Source of the DNA: Loktanella sp.
Lineage (GTDB): Bacteria > Pseudomonadota > Alphaproteobacteria > Rhodobacterales > Rhodobacteraceae
Reading direction: 5' to 3'
DNA length: 47,792 nt
Assembly (NCBI GenBank): GCA_024635625.1
Contig: JAGXIQ010000163.1
Span: 1 to 47,792 of the forward strand
Shown here: piece by piece, positions 25,550-37,342 of the stretch
Layout: each line of letters begins with the position of its first letter
Position numbering within the stretch: position 1 is the first letter of the stretch
The notes under the pieces: generated by a model
Told to the model about the DNA's origin: nothing
The model's database searches: none
Seen by the model: only the letters and a program-made list of their open reading frames with translations
Translations under genes and position numbers: made by a program

Positions 25550-27640
25550 ATGGCACTGTCGCGGCGCAGCCAACGGATGAACTCTAACATCTGGCCCGGT
25601 TTCGTGGACGCGATGACGGGCCTGCTGTTGGTACTAATGTTCGTGTTGACGATCTTTATGGTCATCCAGTTTGTATTGCGCGAAACGATCACCGGGCAGG
25701 CGTCGCAACTTGACGATTTGGCGGGGCAGGTGGCGTCGCTAACCGGTGCGTTGGGCCTTTCGCAGGATGCGAACGCCAGCCTTACTGCCGACAACGACGC
25801 ACAGTCTAGCCGGATCGCAGGGCTGATCGGCGAGCGTGATCAAGCGGCGGCAGCATTGCAGCAGGCGCAAAACCGGATCACTGGGTTCGAGGCGCAAGTC
25901 GCGGGGCTATTAGCGCAGCGCACCGACCTTTCTGCGCAGGTGGCCGGGCTAGAACAATCGAACGCAAAGCTTCTGACAGACCAGGAGCAGTTGAACCTTG
26001 CCCTTGCCACGACCCGGACAGAGATTGATGCACAGGTCGAAGCAGCACGCCTTGCCGCCGCCCGGCGCGAGGCGTTGCAGGCGATGGTGGCCGATCTGCA
26101 GGGGCAAAGCGCCGCACAGACAGAGCAGATAAGCGACCTGGAAGCCGCGAAATTGACCGATGCAGCCGCAGCCGCAGCCCTGCAAGCCCGCCTAAAAAAT
26201 GCAGACGCTGAATTGACTGCGATGACTTTGTCGCTTGAGGAACAGCGCCGCAATGCCGAAGAGACGCTGACCCTTTTGGCTGCGTCGCAAGCGGCCCGAG
26301 ATGATCTGCAAATGAACTTGTCAGCTGCCTTGCTGGCCCAGCAGCAAGCTGAAAACGAACTTTCCGGCGCATTGTCGCAAGGATCCGATCTGGATGCTCG
26401 CTTGGCCGCCGCTTTGTCTTTGCAAAACAACACGGCGGCAGAGCTTTCGGATGCACGCGCGCAACTGGATGCCGCGGCGCTGCAAACCAACGATCTGACG
26501 GCGCGCTTGGCCGCAGCCGTTGCCGCCGGTCGCGAAAATGAAAGCGCCCTGACCGATGTACAGGCGGCCTTGGCTGCAGCGCAGGCGCAGGACAGTGCCG
26601 ACATAGCCGAATTGCAATCGCGGCTGGCCGCCATGGTTCTGGCGCAGGAGGCGGCGAAGGCCGAGGCGGAATCCGCCACGACACGCAGCGCCACGCTAGA
26701 AGATCGCTTGGCCGAGGCGGTGCTGGCGCGCGATGCAATGCGAACCCAGATCGACAGCCTGTCTGAAACGACGACCGAGACGGCGCAGGAGCGTGCCGAT
26801 TTGCAGGCGGGCCTTGCGTCGGCCCTGGCCGCGCGGACGGATGCGATAGATACGGCAGCACAGAAAGCCGCTTTGCTTGCGACAGCGAACAAAGCGCTTA
26901 GCGTCGAACAGCAGCAAAGCGCAGAGGCGCAACGTCAGACCGCACTGCTGAACGAGCAAGTCGCTGCCCTGCGGAGTCAGGTTGGTACATTGCAATCGTT
27001 GCTAAACGTTGCGACGGATGATGGGGCAGACGCGCAGGTTCAAATCGAACAGCTTGGGTCCCAGTTGAACACAGCCTTGGCCCGCGTGGCGGCAGAGGAA
27101 CGTCGCAGGCGCACCCTCGAAGAAGCGGAACGCCAGCGACTGGAAGCGGAAACCGCGCGTTTGCAGGCCGAAACACAAAACCTCGAACGCTTTCGATCTG
27201 ACTTCTTCGGGGAATTGCGCGGCGTCGTCGAAGGGCTGGATGGCGTGCAGATCGAAGGCGATCGCTTCGTCTTTTCGTCCGAGGTGCTGTTCGGCACTGG
27301 TGACGCTACTTTGTCACCGAGGGGCCGCGAGGAAATAGGCAAAGTCGCCACCATCCTGCGCGACATTGCTGCACGCATCCCGAAGAATATAGACTGGATT
27401 ATTCGCGTTGACGGGCACACGGACAACGTTCCGTTGTCTGGCACCGGGCAATATGCTGACAACTGGGAATTGTCCCAGGCGCGCGCGCTTTCGGTCGTCA
27501 AGTACATGGAAACGCTAGGCATTGCGCCGAACCGCATGTCTGCGAATGGCTTTGCAGAGTTTCAGCCCCTCAACCCTGCCAATACGACAGAGGCGCGCGC
27601 GCAGAACCGCAGGATCGAGCTGAAACTGACTGAACGTTAG
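25550..27640 (+). CDS. MotB/OmpA-like protein with a very long coiled coil
   Basis: A 696-residue partner of the MotA-like protein. A short cytoplasmic start leads into one membrane helix (about 14-43) that begins IWPGFVDAMTGLLLVL; Asp20 is where MotB has its proton-binding Asp. About 500 residues of Ala/Gln/Leu/Glu-rich coiled coil follow (about 48-550). The end is an OmpA-type peptidoglycan-binding domain (about 574-696) with DGHTDN at 621-626, NWELSQARA near 638 and NRRIE near 686. Ordinary MotB and ZorB have a linker of a few tens of residues, so the coiled coil is exceptional and could span much of the periplasm. It ends head-on against an M23 peptidase gene with a 4-bp stop overlap. Confidence 0.82.
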   Translation: MALSRRSQRMNSNIWPGFVDAMTGLLLVLMFVLTIFMVIQFVLRETITGQASQLDDLAGQVASLTGALGLSQDANASLTADNDAQSSRIAGLIGERDQAAAALQQAQNRITGFEAQVAGLLAQRTDLSAQVAGLEQSNAKLLTDQEQLNLALATTRTEIDAQVEAARLAAARREALQAMVADLQGQSAAQTEQISDLEAAKLTDAAAAAALQARLKNADAELTAMTLSLEEQRRNAEETLTLLAASQAARDDLQMNLSAALLAQQQAENELSGALSQGSDLDARLAAALSLQNNTAAELSDARAQLDAAALQTNDLTARLAAAVAAGRENESALTDVQAALAAAQAQDSADIAELQSRLAAMVLAQEAAKAEAESATTRSATLEDRLAEAVLARDAMRTQIDSLSETTTETAQERADLQAGLASALAARTDAIDTAAQKAALLATANKALSVEQQQSAEAQRQTALLNEQVAALRSQVGTLQSLLNVATDDGADAQVQIEQLGSQLNTALARVAAEERRRRTLEEAERQRLEAETARLQAETQNLERFRSDFFGELRGVVEGLDGVQIEGDRFVFSSEVLFGTGDATLSPRGREEIGKVATILRDIAARIPKNIDWIIRVDGHTDNVPLSGTGQYADNWELSQARALSVVKYMETLGIAPNRMSANGFAEFQPLNPANTTEARAQNRRIELKLTER

Positions 27641-28602
27641 TTCAGTGTAACTTTCGTTGTCTGCACATCCAGTGTTTTACCGTCGCGCATGAACGCGATT
27701 GCGCCAGTATAATCGCCGGCAGGCCAGCCACCTTCGGGTGTGCGTTTACCGCCGGCCCGGAACAGCTGCGCCTGCGTTCGTTCCAAAACCTGAATGTCAC
27801 GAAAGATTTCGCCCTGTGGCCCGTTAATCATCAATGTCATCGTGTCACCTTTGCGGCTGCCAAAGGCAAAGCCCCAAACAACCAGCGCAGGCGTATCAAC
27901 GGGCATCGATAGGATGCTGGCAGTTCCGGCCTTGATCGCATCATAATCTGGAACGGCGTCACTAAAACCAGCCTGAATGATTCCGCCGGGGGAAAACGGA
28001 ACAGGTGCGTCCCAAAGTGTCCCATCGGACTTAGCGCCACAGGTCGCCAGCGTGTCAGACATGAAGGGATCGACGGCTGCGCCATTGTGGCGCACGGACA
28101 GATGAATATGCGGGAACTGCGTTTGCCCCGATAGGCCAACTTGTCCAATAGGCTGCCCACTCGATACGATCTGTCCAGTCTGGACGGTGACAGAACCCTT
28201 TTTCATATGACAATACTGTGTTTCCCAGCCGTCACCGTGGCTAATGACGACGCCATTTCCACATTCGCGGTCCGACACATCGGGTGCGCCCGCTTTGTCC
28301 TGCAACACGTCTGCCATGTTGTTGCGTACGCCGCGCACCGTGCCGGGTGCCGAGGCTAATACATTGACCCCGGCCGCCAGCATTGCCAGCGAAGGAAGTG
28401 CAAAATCCGTACCTTTGTGCCCATCGTAGCTGAGAGTGCCGCAGGTGAAATCAGTCGCACCGGGGCCGGGATCATGGTCGACGGTCTGCTGGATGTAGCA
28501 AGTCTGGGAAAGATCGCAGTCCAAAGGCGCGTTTAAACGAAAATCCCCCGCAGCCGATGTGGCTGCGAGGGACAGGACCGTGACAAACGTTCTTTGGATC
28601 AT
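27637..28602 (-). CDS. M23 family metallopeptidase (secreted peptidoglycan endopeptidase type)
   Basis: A 321-residue protein with a signal peptide (about residues 1-18, ending TSAAG) and an M23/LytM domain. The Zn ligands are in GHKGTDFAL (HxxxD) and the HIHLSV (HxH) motif; VISHGDGWETQYCHMKKG and VGLSGQTQFPHIHL are typical. All ligands are present, so it should be active on cross-link peptides in the periplasm. About 130 residues of extra C-terminal beta-rich sequence follow. Its start overlaps the clpA stop by 4 bp, so it belongs to the clpA transcript. Confidence 0.88.
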   Translation of the reverse strand: MIQRTFVTVLSLAATSAAGDFRLNAPLDCDLSQTCYIQQTVDHDPGPGATDFTCGTLSYDGHKGTDFALPSLAMLAAGVNVLASAPGTVRGVRNNMADVLQDKAGAPDVSDRECGNGVVISHGDGWETQYCHMKKGSVTVQTGQIVSSGQPIGQVGLSGQTQFPHIHLSVRHNGAAVDPFMSDTLATCGAKSDGTLWDAPVPFSPGGIIQAGFSDAVPDYDAIKAGTASILSMPVDTPALVVWGFAFGSRKGDTMTLMINGPQGEIFRDIQVLERTQAQLFRAGGKRTPEGGWPAGDYTGAIAFMRDGKTLDVQTTKVTLN

Positions 28603-30917
28603 TCGGCAGTCAGCAAGGGTGGCTTTTTGCCGGTGATCTTCGCCTGTTCTGGTGCTTCAAACGTCAGGTCTAAATCCTTGCCTTTGACGCCGACCTTCAC
28701 GAGGCCGCCTTTTGTCAGTTTGCCGAACAACAGTTCTTCTGCCAGTGGCTTTTTGATGTGTTCCTGAATGACACGGCCCAGCGGGCGCGCCCCCATTTTC
28801 GCATCATAGCCTTTGTCGGCCAACCATTCAGCGGCCGCCGGCGTCATCTCTATATGGACGTTGCGGTCGATCAATTGCGCTTCCAGCTGAAGAACGAACT
28901 TTTCGACTACCTTCATGATCACTTCTTTCGGCAGCGAACCAAAGCTGATGATCGCGTCCAAGCGGTTGCGGAATTCTGGCGTAAAGATCCGCTCGATCGC
29001 TGCTGTATCCTCGTCCTCGCGCGTTTCTCGACCGAAGCCGAGAGCGTTCTTGGACATCTCCGCCGCACCGGCGTTGGACGTCATGATCAGGATCACGTTA
29101 CGGAAATCTGTCGTCCGGCCGTTATGGTCGGTCAGTTTGCCGTGGTCCATCACCTGCAGCAGAATGTTGTAGACATCAGGGTGCGCCTTTTCCATCTCGT
29201 CCAGCAGCAGCACACAGTGTGGGTTCTGATCGACACCGTCGGTCAGCATGCCGCCTTGGTCGAAGCCAACATAACCCGGAGGCGCACCAATCAGACGGCT
29301 GACCGCATGCTTCTCCATATACTCCGACATGTCGAAGCGGATCAGTTCCACGCCCAGCGAATCCGCCAGTTGCTTGGCGACCTCTGTCTTGCCCACACCC
29401 GTTGGGCCAGCAAACAGGTAGTTGCCGATTGGCTTTTCGGGCTCGCGCAGACCGGCACGCGCCAGTTTGATCGCCGAAGACAGCGCCTCGATCGCTTTGT
29501 CTTGGCCGAAGACAACGCGCTTAAGGGACTTTTCCAGGTCCTTAAGAACCTCGGCATCATCCTTGCTGACGTTCTTCGGTGGGATACGAGCGATCTTGGC
29601 GACAACCGACTCGATCTCTTTAACGCCAATCGTCTTGCGACGCTTAGATTCTGCAATCAGTTGCTGAGACGCACCCGCCTCGTCAATTACGTCGATGGCT
29701 TTGTCAGGCAGCTTCCGGTCGTTGATGTAACGCGCCGAAAGCTCCACTGCGGTCCGGATCGCGTCGTTCGTGTATTTGACGCTATGGTGCTCTTCAAAGT
29801 AGGGCTTCAGACCCTTGAGGATCTTCACGGCGTCTTCGACCGAAGGCTCGTTCACGTCGATTTTCTGGAAGCGGCGTGCCAAAGCACGATCTTTTTCAAA
29901 GTGCTGGCGGAATTCCTTGTATGTTGTGGAACCCATGCAACGCAACTTGCCACCCTGCAACGCAGGCTTTAGCAGGTTGGACGCATCCATCGCACCGCCG
30001 GACGTTGCGCCAGCGCCAATGATCGTGTGGATTTCGTCGATAAACAGAACCGCGTCTTTGTGGTTCTCCATCTCGGTCATCACGGCCTTCAGTCGCTCTT
30101 CGAAGTCACCGCGATAGCGGGTTCCTGCCAGCAAAGCCCCCATATCGAGGCTGTAGATCGTGGCTTTCGAAAGCACCTCTGGCACCTCGTGGTTGACGAT
30201 CTTGTAAGCCAAGCCTTCGGCAATGGCGGTTTTACCCACGCCCGGATCACCCACCAGTAGTGGGTTGTTCTTGCGCCGGCGGCAAAGCACTTGAATGCAA
30301 CGCTCCACTTCATGCGCGCGGCCGATCAGGGGATCAAGGTCGCCCTTGCCCGCCTTTTCGTTCAGATCAACGCAGTATTTCGCCAGTGCGGATTCTTTTT
30401 TATCCCCGTCGGTCACGCTTTCGTCCTCGTCTTGTTGAGGCGAGCCTGAGACGGGGCGGCTTTCACCGAAAGCCGGGTCCTTCGCCACGCCATGCGCGAT
30501 GAAATTGACTGCGTCGTAACGGGTCATATCCTGCTCTTGCAGGAAATAAGCGGCGTTGCTTTCGCGTTCTGCAAAGATGGCGACCAGCACGTTGGCACCA
30601 GTCACTTCGGTCCGGCCAGAAGACTGGACGTGAATTGCGGCGCGCTGGATAACGCGCTGGAAGGCGGCTGTCGGTACGGCTTCGGACCCGTCAACGTCGG
30701 TTTCAAGCGTCGACAGATCGTCGGAGATGAAATCTTCGAGGTCCTTGCGCAACTCGTCCAGATCTACGGAACAGGCGCGCATCACGCGCGCCGCGTCTGG
30801 TTCGTCAATCAACGCCAGCAGCAAATGCTCCAGCGTGGCAAGTTCGTGGCGACGGGCGTTGGCCAAGGCCAGGGCACCGTGAATGGACTGCTCAAGCGTC
30901 GTGGAAAAAGATGGCAC
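28599..30917 (-). CDS. clpA: ATP-dependent Clp protease ATP-binding subunit ClpA
   Basis: A 772-residue AAA+ unfoldase that feeds substrates to ClpP. The N-domain (about 1-145) binds the ClpS adaptor. The first AAA module has GDPGVGKTAIAEG and LFIDEIHTIIGAG; the second has GPTGVGKTEVAKQ and LLLDEMEKAHPDV. The ClpP-docking loop is LGF (in NALGFGRE) rather than the IGL of E. coli. It lacks the long middle domain of ClpB, which separates the two. clpS is not in the window. The downstream M23 gene overlaps its stop by 4 bp. Confidence 0.95.
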   Translation of the reverse strand: MPSFSTTLEQSIHGALALANARRHELATLEHLLLALIDEPDAARVMRACSVDLDELRKDLEDFISDDLSTLETDVDGSEAVPTAAFQRVIQRAAIHVQSSGRTEVTGANVLVAIFAERESNAAYFLQEQDMTRYDAVNFIAHGVAKDPAFGESRPVSGSPQQDEDESVTDGDKKESALAKYCVDLNEKAGKGDLDPLIGRAHEVERCIQVLCRRRKNNPLLVGDPGVGKTAIAEGLAYKIVNHEVPEVLSKATIYSLDMGALLAGTRYRGDFEERLKAVMTEMENHKDAVLFIDEIHTIIGAGATSGGAMDASNLLKPALQGGKLRCMGSTTYKEFRQHFEKDRALARRFQKIDVNEPSVEDAVKILKGLKPYFEEHHSVKYTNDAIRTAVELSARYINDRKLPDKAIDVIDEAGASQQLIAESKRRKTIGVKEIESVVAKIARIPPKNVSKDDAEVLKDLEKSLKRVVFGQDKAIEALSSAIKLARAGLREPEKPIGNYLFAGPTGVGKTEVAKQLADSLGVELIRFDMSEYMEKHAVSRLIGAPPGYVGFDQGGMLTDGVDQNPHCVLLLDEMEKAHPDVYNILLQVMDHGKLTDHNGRTTDFRNVILIMTSNAGAAEMSKNALGFGRETREDEDTAAIERIFTPEFRNRLDAIISFGSLPKEVIMKVVEKFVLQLEAQLIDRNVHIEMTPAAAEWLADKGYDAKMGARPLGRVIQEHIKKPLAEELLFGKLTKGGLVKVGVKGKDLDLTFEAPEQAKITGKKPPLLTAE

Positions 30918-30987
30918 TTCGGGTGCTCCTTGCTATTCGGGAGTCCGGTGGGCGGGTCACCCGTGACGGACCGTGGCCTTATCTCTC

Positions 30988-31013
30988 AAGGTTTGGCTTT
31001 TTGGCCCAACCTT
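30988..31013. other. Hairpin in the gloB-clpA spacer
   Basis: AAGGTT (30988-30993) pairs with AACCTT (31008-31013), with a further three base pairs inside after one mismatch and a TTTTTG loop. It lies in the 193-bp spacer between gloB and clpA, 70 bp upstream of the clpA start. On the minus strand it has no trailing T-run, so it is more likely a leader structure than a terminator. A CTTGAA next to it resembles a heat-shock -35 box, but I found no matching -10. Confidence 0.35.
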
Positions 31014-31110
31014 CAAGGTTTTTCTTGCCCAGCCTGTTCACAAAAAGACTGACGTGTCGTGAACGGGTCGGTCAATAGGGCAAATTTGGATTAATCCTGC
31101 CCTGTTTAAG

Positions 31111-31872
31111 TCAGAACCGATCCTTGCGGGATCGGATTTCGGTGAAAATTTCGGCGGGTTTTGCATCGGCCATATTAACAGCCTGTGCCAGAACCGGATC
31201 GTCGGCGCGCAGGAAAGGGTTCGTGTCACATTCCAACGAAAGAAGCGAGGGAACAGTTGCGTGGCCGTTTTCACGCGCCGTCCTGATCGCTTCGATACGA
31301 GAGATAATAGCTTTATTGTCTGGTTCAAGGGAAAGGGCGAACCGCGCGTTTGTCATTGTATATTCGTGGCCCGAACAAACAATCGTATCGCGGGGTAGGG
31401 CACGTAGCTTTTGCATGTTGTCCCACATCTGTGCTGGTGTGCCTTCGAATAACCGTCCGCAGCCCATCGCCATCAGGCTATCGGCTGTGAACAGCAGTTT
31501 TTCGGAGGGCATATGAAATGCGATGTGACCAACCGTGTGGCCGGACGCGTCCATGATCGCTACATCACGTCCGCAAACTTGAATCGTATCGCCATCCTCA
31601 ACCGCGACATCCAGTCTGGGTAATCGATGTGAATCGGCACGCGCCCCGATAACGCGCGCGGTGCCGCGCAAAGCTTCAAGACCTTGGACGTGGTCGTCGT
31701 GATGGTGTGTGATCAGGATGTCGGTCAGGGTCCATCCGTGGGAATGCAACGCCGCTTGAATCGGGGCCGCCTCTGGTGCGTCTATCAGAGCGGTTTGGCC
31801 GCTGTCTGCGTCATGAACAAGAAATGCGTAGTTGTCGGACAGGCAAGGGACAGTGATCAGTTCAACGGGCAT
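31111..31872 (-). CDS. gloB: Hydroxyacylglutathione hydrolase (glyoxalase II)
   Basis: A 253-residue metallo-beta-lactamase-fold enzyme that hydrolyses S-lactoylglutathione to lactate and glutathione. The metal motif is THHHDDHVQGLEAL. GHTVGHIAFHM and CSGHEYTMTNARFAL give the other ligands, and NPFLRADDP near the C-terminus is the glutathione-binding end. I chose the ATG at 31870-31872 because it starts the conserved MPVELITVPCLSDNYAFLV; the open frame runs further and would overlap the divergent methyltransferase gene. Part of the glutathione theme with gshB and chaC, though not in one operon. Confidence 0.94.
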   Translation of the reverse strand: MPVELITVPCLSDNYAFLVHDADSGQTALIDAPEAAPIQAALHSHGWTLTDILITHHHDDHVQGLEALRGTARVIGARADSHRLPRLDVAVEDGDTIQVCGRDVAIMDASGHTVGHIAFHMPSEKLLFTADSLMAMGCGRLFEGTPAQMWDNMQKLRALPRDTIVCSGHEYTMTNARFALSLEPDNKAIISRIEAIRTARENGHATVPSLLSLECDTNPFLRADDPVLAQAVNMADAKPAEIFTEIRSRKDRF

Positions 31873-31935
31873 GGCAACTTCGCTTTTCTTTGCTAGGGTA
31901 GGCGCCAAGCCGGCCTTAGGACTCTGCACGCCACA

Positions 31936-32670
31936 ATGCATCTAGATGTTCTTCAACTGCGTAACTTTTACTACCGTAGTGCTTTAGGGCGAGCGGCACA
32001 AAAGGTCATACGTGACGAATTGGTGCGAATGTGGCCGGAGGCAAAGGGGCAGACGGTCGCAGGCTTCGGTTTTGCTGTACCTTTGTTACGCCCCTATCTC
32101 CGCGATGCGCGCCGCGTGATCGGTCTTATGCCCGGCCCGCAAGGCGTCATGCCTTGGCCGGCGGGGCAGCCGAACGTATCGGTCCTATGTGAAGACACCC
32201 TTTGGCCACTGCCAACAGGATTCGTGGACAAGCTTGTTGTTTTGCATGGGCTCGAAACCACGGACCATCCGACTGCAGTGTTGAATGAATGTCACAGGGT
32301 ATTGGGACCGGGCGGGCGTGCGATTTTTATTGTGCCGAACCGTGCGGGTCTTTGGTCGCGTTCGGATCGCACGCCATTTGGGTTCGGACGTCCCTATTCG
32401 CCCAGTCAATTAGAAATGCAATTGCGGGATCATGACTTCGATATCGGCAACGTCAGTGCGACATTGTACCAGCCGCCCTCGCATAATCCGGTCTGGCGCC
32501 GCATGGCTGGCTTATTAGAAAAAGCTGGTCATAATATCCCGATGATGGCCGGAGGCGGCGTTTTGATGGTCGAAGCTTGCAAGCAATCCCCAGCAGCGCT
32601 TGGTCCCGGCCACCGTGTAAGGCGCCGGGACAGGATACTGTCGCCCCTTCCAGAGGCAGCACCGGCATGA
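31936..32670 (+). CDS. SAM-dependent methyltransferase, type 11-like
   Basis: A 244-residue protein with a class I methyltransferase fold. [14 protein letters not shown] is a degenerate motif [21 protein letters not shown] corresponds to motif IV and the following helix, and [19 protein letters not shown] is the post-I strand and loop. The substrate is unknown. It is divergent from gloB with a 63-bp gap. The C-terminal 25 residues are basic and probably disordered. Confidence 0.8.
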   Translation: MHLDVLQLRNFYYRSALGRAAQKVIRDELVRMWPEAKGQTVAGFGFAVPLLRPYLRDARRVIGLMPGPQGVMPWPAGQPNVSVLCEDTLWPLPTGFVDKLVVLHGLETTDHPTAVLNECHRVLGPGGRAIFIVPNRAGLWSRSDRTPFGFGRPYSPSQLEMQLRDHDFDIGNVSATLYQPPSHNPVWRRMAGLLEKAGHNIPMMAGGGVLMVEACKQSPAALGPGHRVRRRDRILSPLPEAAPA

Positions 32671-32762
32671 TCCCGCGGGGCGACCTGCGGCACTTCGTCC
32701 TGATGTTTGGTTTATGCGGTGTCCAAAGGGTTCCATACATACATCAAAATCGCCTTAACGTG

Positions 32763-32791
32763 TTGCGGGGCGTGATGTCGTCTGCTAGATC
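32763..32791 (+). promoter_or_regulatory. Candidate promoter of the atpHAGDC operon
   Basis: TTGCGG (32763-32768) and TAGATC (32786-32791) are separated by 17 bp, about 95 bp upstream of the atpH start. TTGCGG is a common alphaproteobacterial variant of the -35 box; the -10 is weak. The leader after it includes GGCCC, which can pair with either of two nearby G-runs (around 32847-32871), giving alternative small hairpins. Confidence 0.3.
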
Positions 32792-32885
32792 GACGCTGAT
32801 TTTAATGCCTCGGTAAGTTTCGAGGAGACGTGAACGCCTCCGGGCCCTTTTGGGGTCACGGGGGCCTTATATCGGAAGGGTGGAC

Positions 32886-33446
32886 GTGTCCGAACCAGCT
32901 TCGATCACTCAGGGTATCGCCGGGCGCTATGCGTCAGCGGTGTTTGACATCGCCAAAGACGGCAACAATCTCAAGGCGATGGAACAGGACGTAGACGCGC
33001 TTGACGCTGCGCTGTCCGAAAGCAGCGACTTTCGTGATCTGATCACATCACCGCTGTACGGCCGCGACGAACAGTCCGCGTCCGTCGCCGCGCTGGCGCA
33101 GAAAATGGCGCTGTCGCCCATGATGGCGAATCTGTTGGGCCTGCTGGCTGACAAGCGGCGTCTTTACGTTCTTCCCGGCGTACTAGGCACCCTGCACGAC
33201 CTGCTGGCTGCCGATCGTGGCGAAGTCACGGCAGAAGTCACGACCGCCACCGCGCTGTCCGATGACCAACGCAAAAAGCTGTCTGAAACGCTGTCCGAAC
33301 AGGCCGGCAAGTCGGTCAGCATCAAGGAAACCGTGGACGCCTCTATTCTTGGCGGTCTGATCGTCAAGGTCGGGTCCCGCATGATCGATACGTCGATCGC
33401 GTCCAAGCTCAATGCACTCCAGAACAACATGAAAGAGGTCGGATAA
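32886..33446 (+). CDS. atpH: ATP synthase F1 subunit delta
   Basis: A 186-residue delta subunit (OSCP equivalent) linking F1 to the peripheral stalk. The N-terminal motif GIAGRYASAVFDIA and the C-terminal VDASILGGLIVKVGSRMIDTS are hallmarks. The start is GTG at 32886-32888, with GGAAGGG upstream; an in-frame ATG at 32850 would add 12 residues without family support. It is the first gene of the F1 operon, and atpA follows with no gap. Confidence 0.95.
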   Translation: MSEPASITQGIAGRYASAVFDIAKDGNNLKAMEQDVDALDAALSESSDFRDLITSPLYGRDEQSASVAALAQKMALSPMMANLLGLLADKRRLYVLPGVLGTLHDLLAADRGEVTAEVTTATALSDDQRKKLSETLSEQAGKSVSIKETVDASILGGLIVKVGSRMIDTSIASKLNALQNNMKEVG

Positions 33447-34982
33447 ATGGCGATCCAAGCGTCTGAAATCTCTGCGATCCTGAAGGACCAGATTAAGAAC
33501 TTCGGTCAGGATGCCGAAGTCGCCGAGGTTGGCCGCGTGCTGTCCGTCGGTGACGGTATCGCCCGCGTTTATGGCCTTGATGCCGTGCAAGCCGGTGAGA
33601 TGGTCGAATTCCCCGGTGGTATCCGCGGCATGGCCCTGAACCTCGAATCCGACAACGTCGGCGTCGTGATCTTCGGTTCCGACCGTGACATCAAAGAAGG
33701 CGATACCGTCAAGCGCACTAAGTCCATCGTGGACGTGCCTGCCGGTTTGGGCCTGCTTGGTCGCGTCGTTGACGGTCTTGGCAACCCGCTGGACGGCAAG
33801 GGCCCCATCGATGCCTCAGAACGTCGCGTCGCTGACGTCAAAGCTCCGGGCATCATCCCGCGTAAATCGGTTCACGAACCGATGCCGACTGGTCTGAAGT
33901 CCATCGACGCCATGATCCCGATCGGCCGTGGCCAGCGCGAGCTGATCATTGGTGACCGTCAGACCGGTAAGACCGCTGTCGCTCTCGACACCATTCTGAA
34001 CCAGAAGTCGTACAACGATGCTGCCACTGACGACAGTCAGAAGCTTTACTGCATCTATGTCGCCATCGGTCAAAAGCGTTCGACCGTGGCACAGCTGGTA
34101 AAGAAGCTAGAAGAGACTGGCGCGATCGAATACACGACCATCGTCGCAGCAACCGCATCCGATCCTGCACCGATGCAGTATCTGGCACCGTACTCTGCCA
34201 CCGCAATGGCTGAATATTTCCGCGACAACGGTAAGCATGCTCTGATCATCTATGATGACCTTTCCAAGCAGGCCGTGTCTTATCGCCAGATGTCGCTGTT
34301 GCTGCGTCGTCCGCCAGGGCGTGAGGCATACCCAGGCGACGTGTTCTATCTGCACTCTCGTTTGCTGGAGCGTTCGGCTAAGCTGAACGAAGACAACGGT
34401 TCCGGCTCGCTGACGGCTCTGCCGATCATCGAAACCCAAGGCGGCGACGTGTCCGCATTTATTCCGACCAACGTGATCTCGATCACCGACGGTCAGATCT
34501 TCTTGGAAACCGAACTGTTCTTCCAGGGCATCCGTCCTGCTGTGAACACTGGTCTGTCGGTGTCTCGTGTGGGTTCTGCTGCGCAGACCAACTCGATGAA
34601 ATCCGTCGCAGGTCCGGTTAAGCTGGAACTGGCGCAGTACCGCGAAATGGCTGCTTTTGCGCAGTTCGGTTCGGACCTTGACGCTGCAACCCAGCGCCTG
34701 CTGAACCGCGGTGCACGTCTGACGGAACTGATGAAGCAGCCGCAGTATTCGCCGCTGACCAACGCAGAAATCGTGACCGTCATCTACGCGGGCACCAAAG
34801 GCTACCTTGATAAGATCGATGTCAAATCGGTCGGTCGCTTCGAGGCTGGTTTACTGAAGCACATGCGTACCCAAGGTCGTGACGTTCTGGATATGATCAC
34901 GAACGAGGACCCAAAGATCAAAGGCGATGCAGAAGCAAAGCTGAAAGCCGCGATCGACGCCTTCGCCAAAGATTTCGCCTGA
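33447..34982 (+). CDS. atpA: ATP synthase F1 subunit alpha
   Basis: The 511-residue non-catalytic nucleotide-binding subunit of the F1 hexamer. Walker A is GDRQTGKT at 169-176. The arginine finger that reaches into the beta active site is in [11 protein letters not shown]. The length and the N-terminal [14 protein letters not shown] are typical. The ATG directly follows the atpH TAA. Confidence 0.97.
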   Translation: MAIQASEISAILKDQIKNFGQDAEVAEVGRVLSVGDGIARVYGLDAVQAGEMVEFPGGIRGMALNLESDNVGVVIFGSDRDIKEGDTVKRTKSIVDVPAGLGLLGRVVDGLGNPLDGKGPIDASERRVADVKAPGIIPRKSVHEPMPTGLKSIDAMIPIGRGQRELIIGDRQTGKTAVALDTILNQKSYNDAATDDSQKLYCIYVAIGQKRSTVAQLVKKLEETGAIEYTTIVAATASDPAPMQYLAPYSATAMAEYFRDNGKHALIIYDDLSKQAVSYRQMSLLLRRPPGREAYPGDVFYLHSRLLERSAKLNEDNGSGSLTALPIIETQGGDVSAFIPTNVISITDGQIFLETELFFQGIRPAVNTGLSVSRVGSAAQTNSMKSVAGPVKLELAQYREMAAFAQFGSDLDAATQRLLNRGARLTELMKQPQYSPLTNAEIVTVIYAGTKGYLDKIDVKSVGRFEAGLLKHMRTQGRDVLDMITNEDPKIKGDAEAKLKAAIDAFAKDFA

Positions 34983-35003
34983 ACATCTTTAAGATAAGGA
35001 GAC

Positions 35004-37333
<2,330 letters not shown>

Positions 37334-37342
37334 GGAGCGATC

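Noticed and set aside
25840-26892. Long Ala/Ser/Cys-rich minus-strand frame opposite the coiled-coil gene
   Set aside because: Low-complexity shadow of the repeated Ala/Gln/Leu codons in the MotB-like gene.
24383-27640. Complete Zorya defence system
   Set aside because: The pair resembles ZorA/ZorB in layout, but no zorC, zorD or zorE is adjacent: upstream is chaC and downstream an M23 peptidase. The long coiled coil is also on the MotB-like partner rather than on the MotA-like one.
28758-29972. 404-codon plus-strand open frame opposite clpA
   Set aside because: Antisense shadow of a well-conserved AAA+ gene, with no ribosome-binding site or motif.
30918-31110. clpS upstream of clpA
   Set aside because: No frame in this spacer shows the ClpS motifs. 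The stretch holds only a hairpin and probably the clpA promoter.
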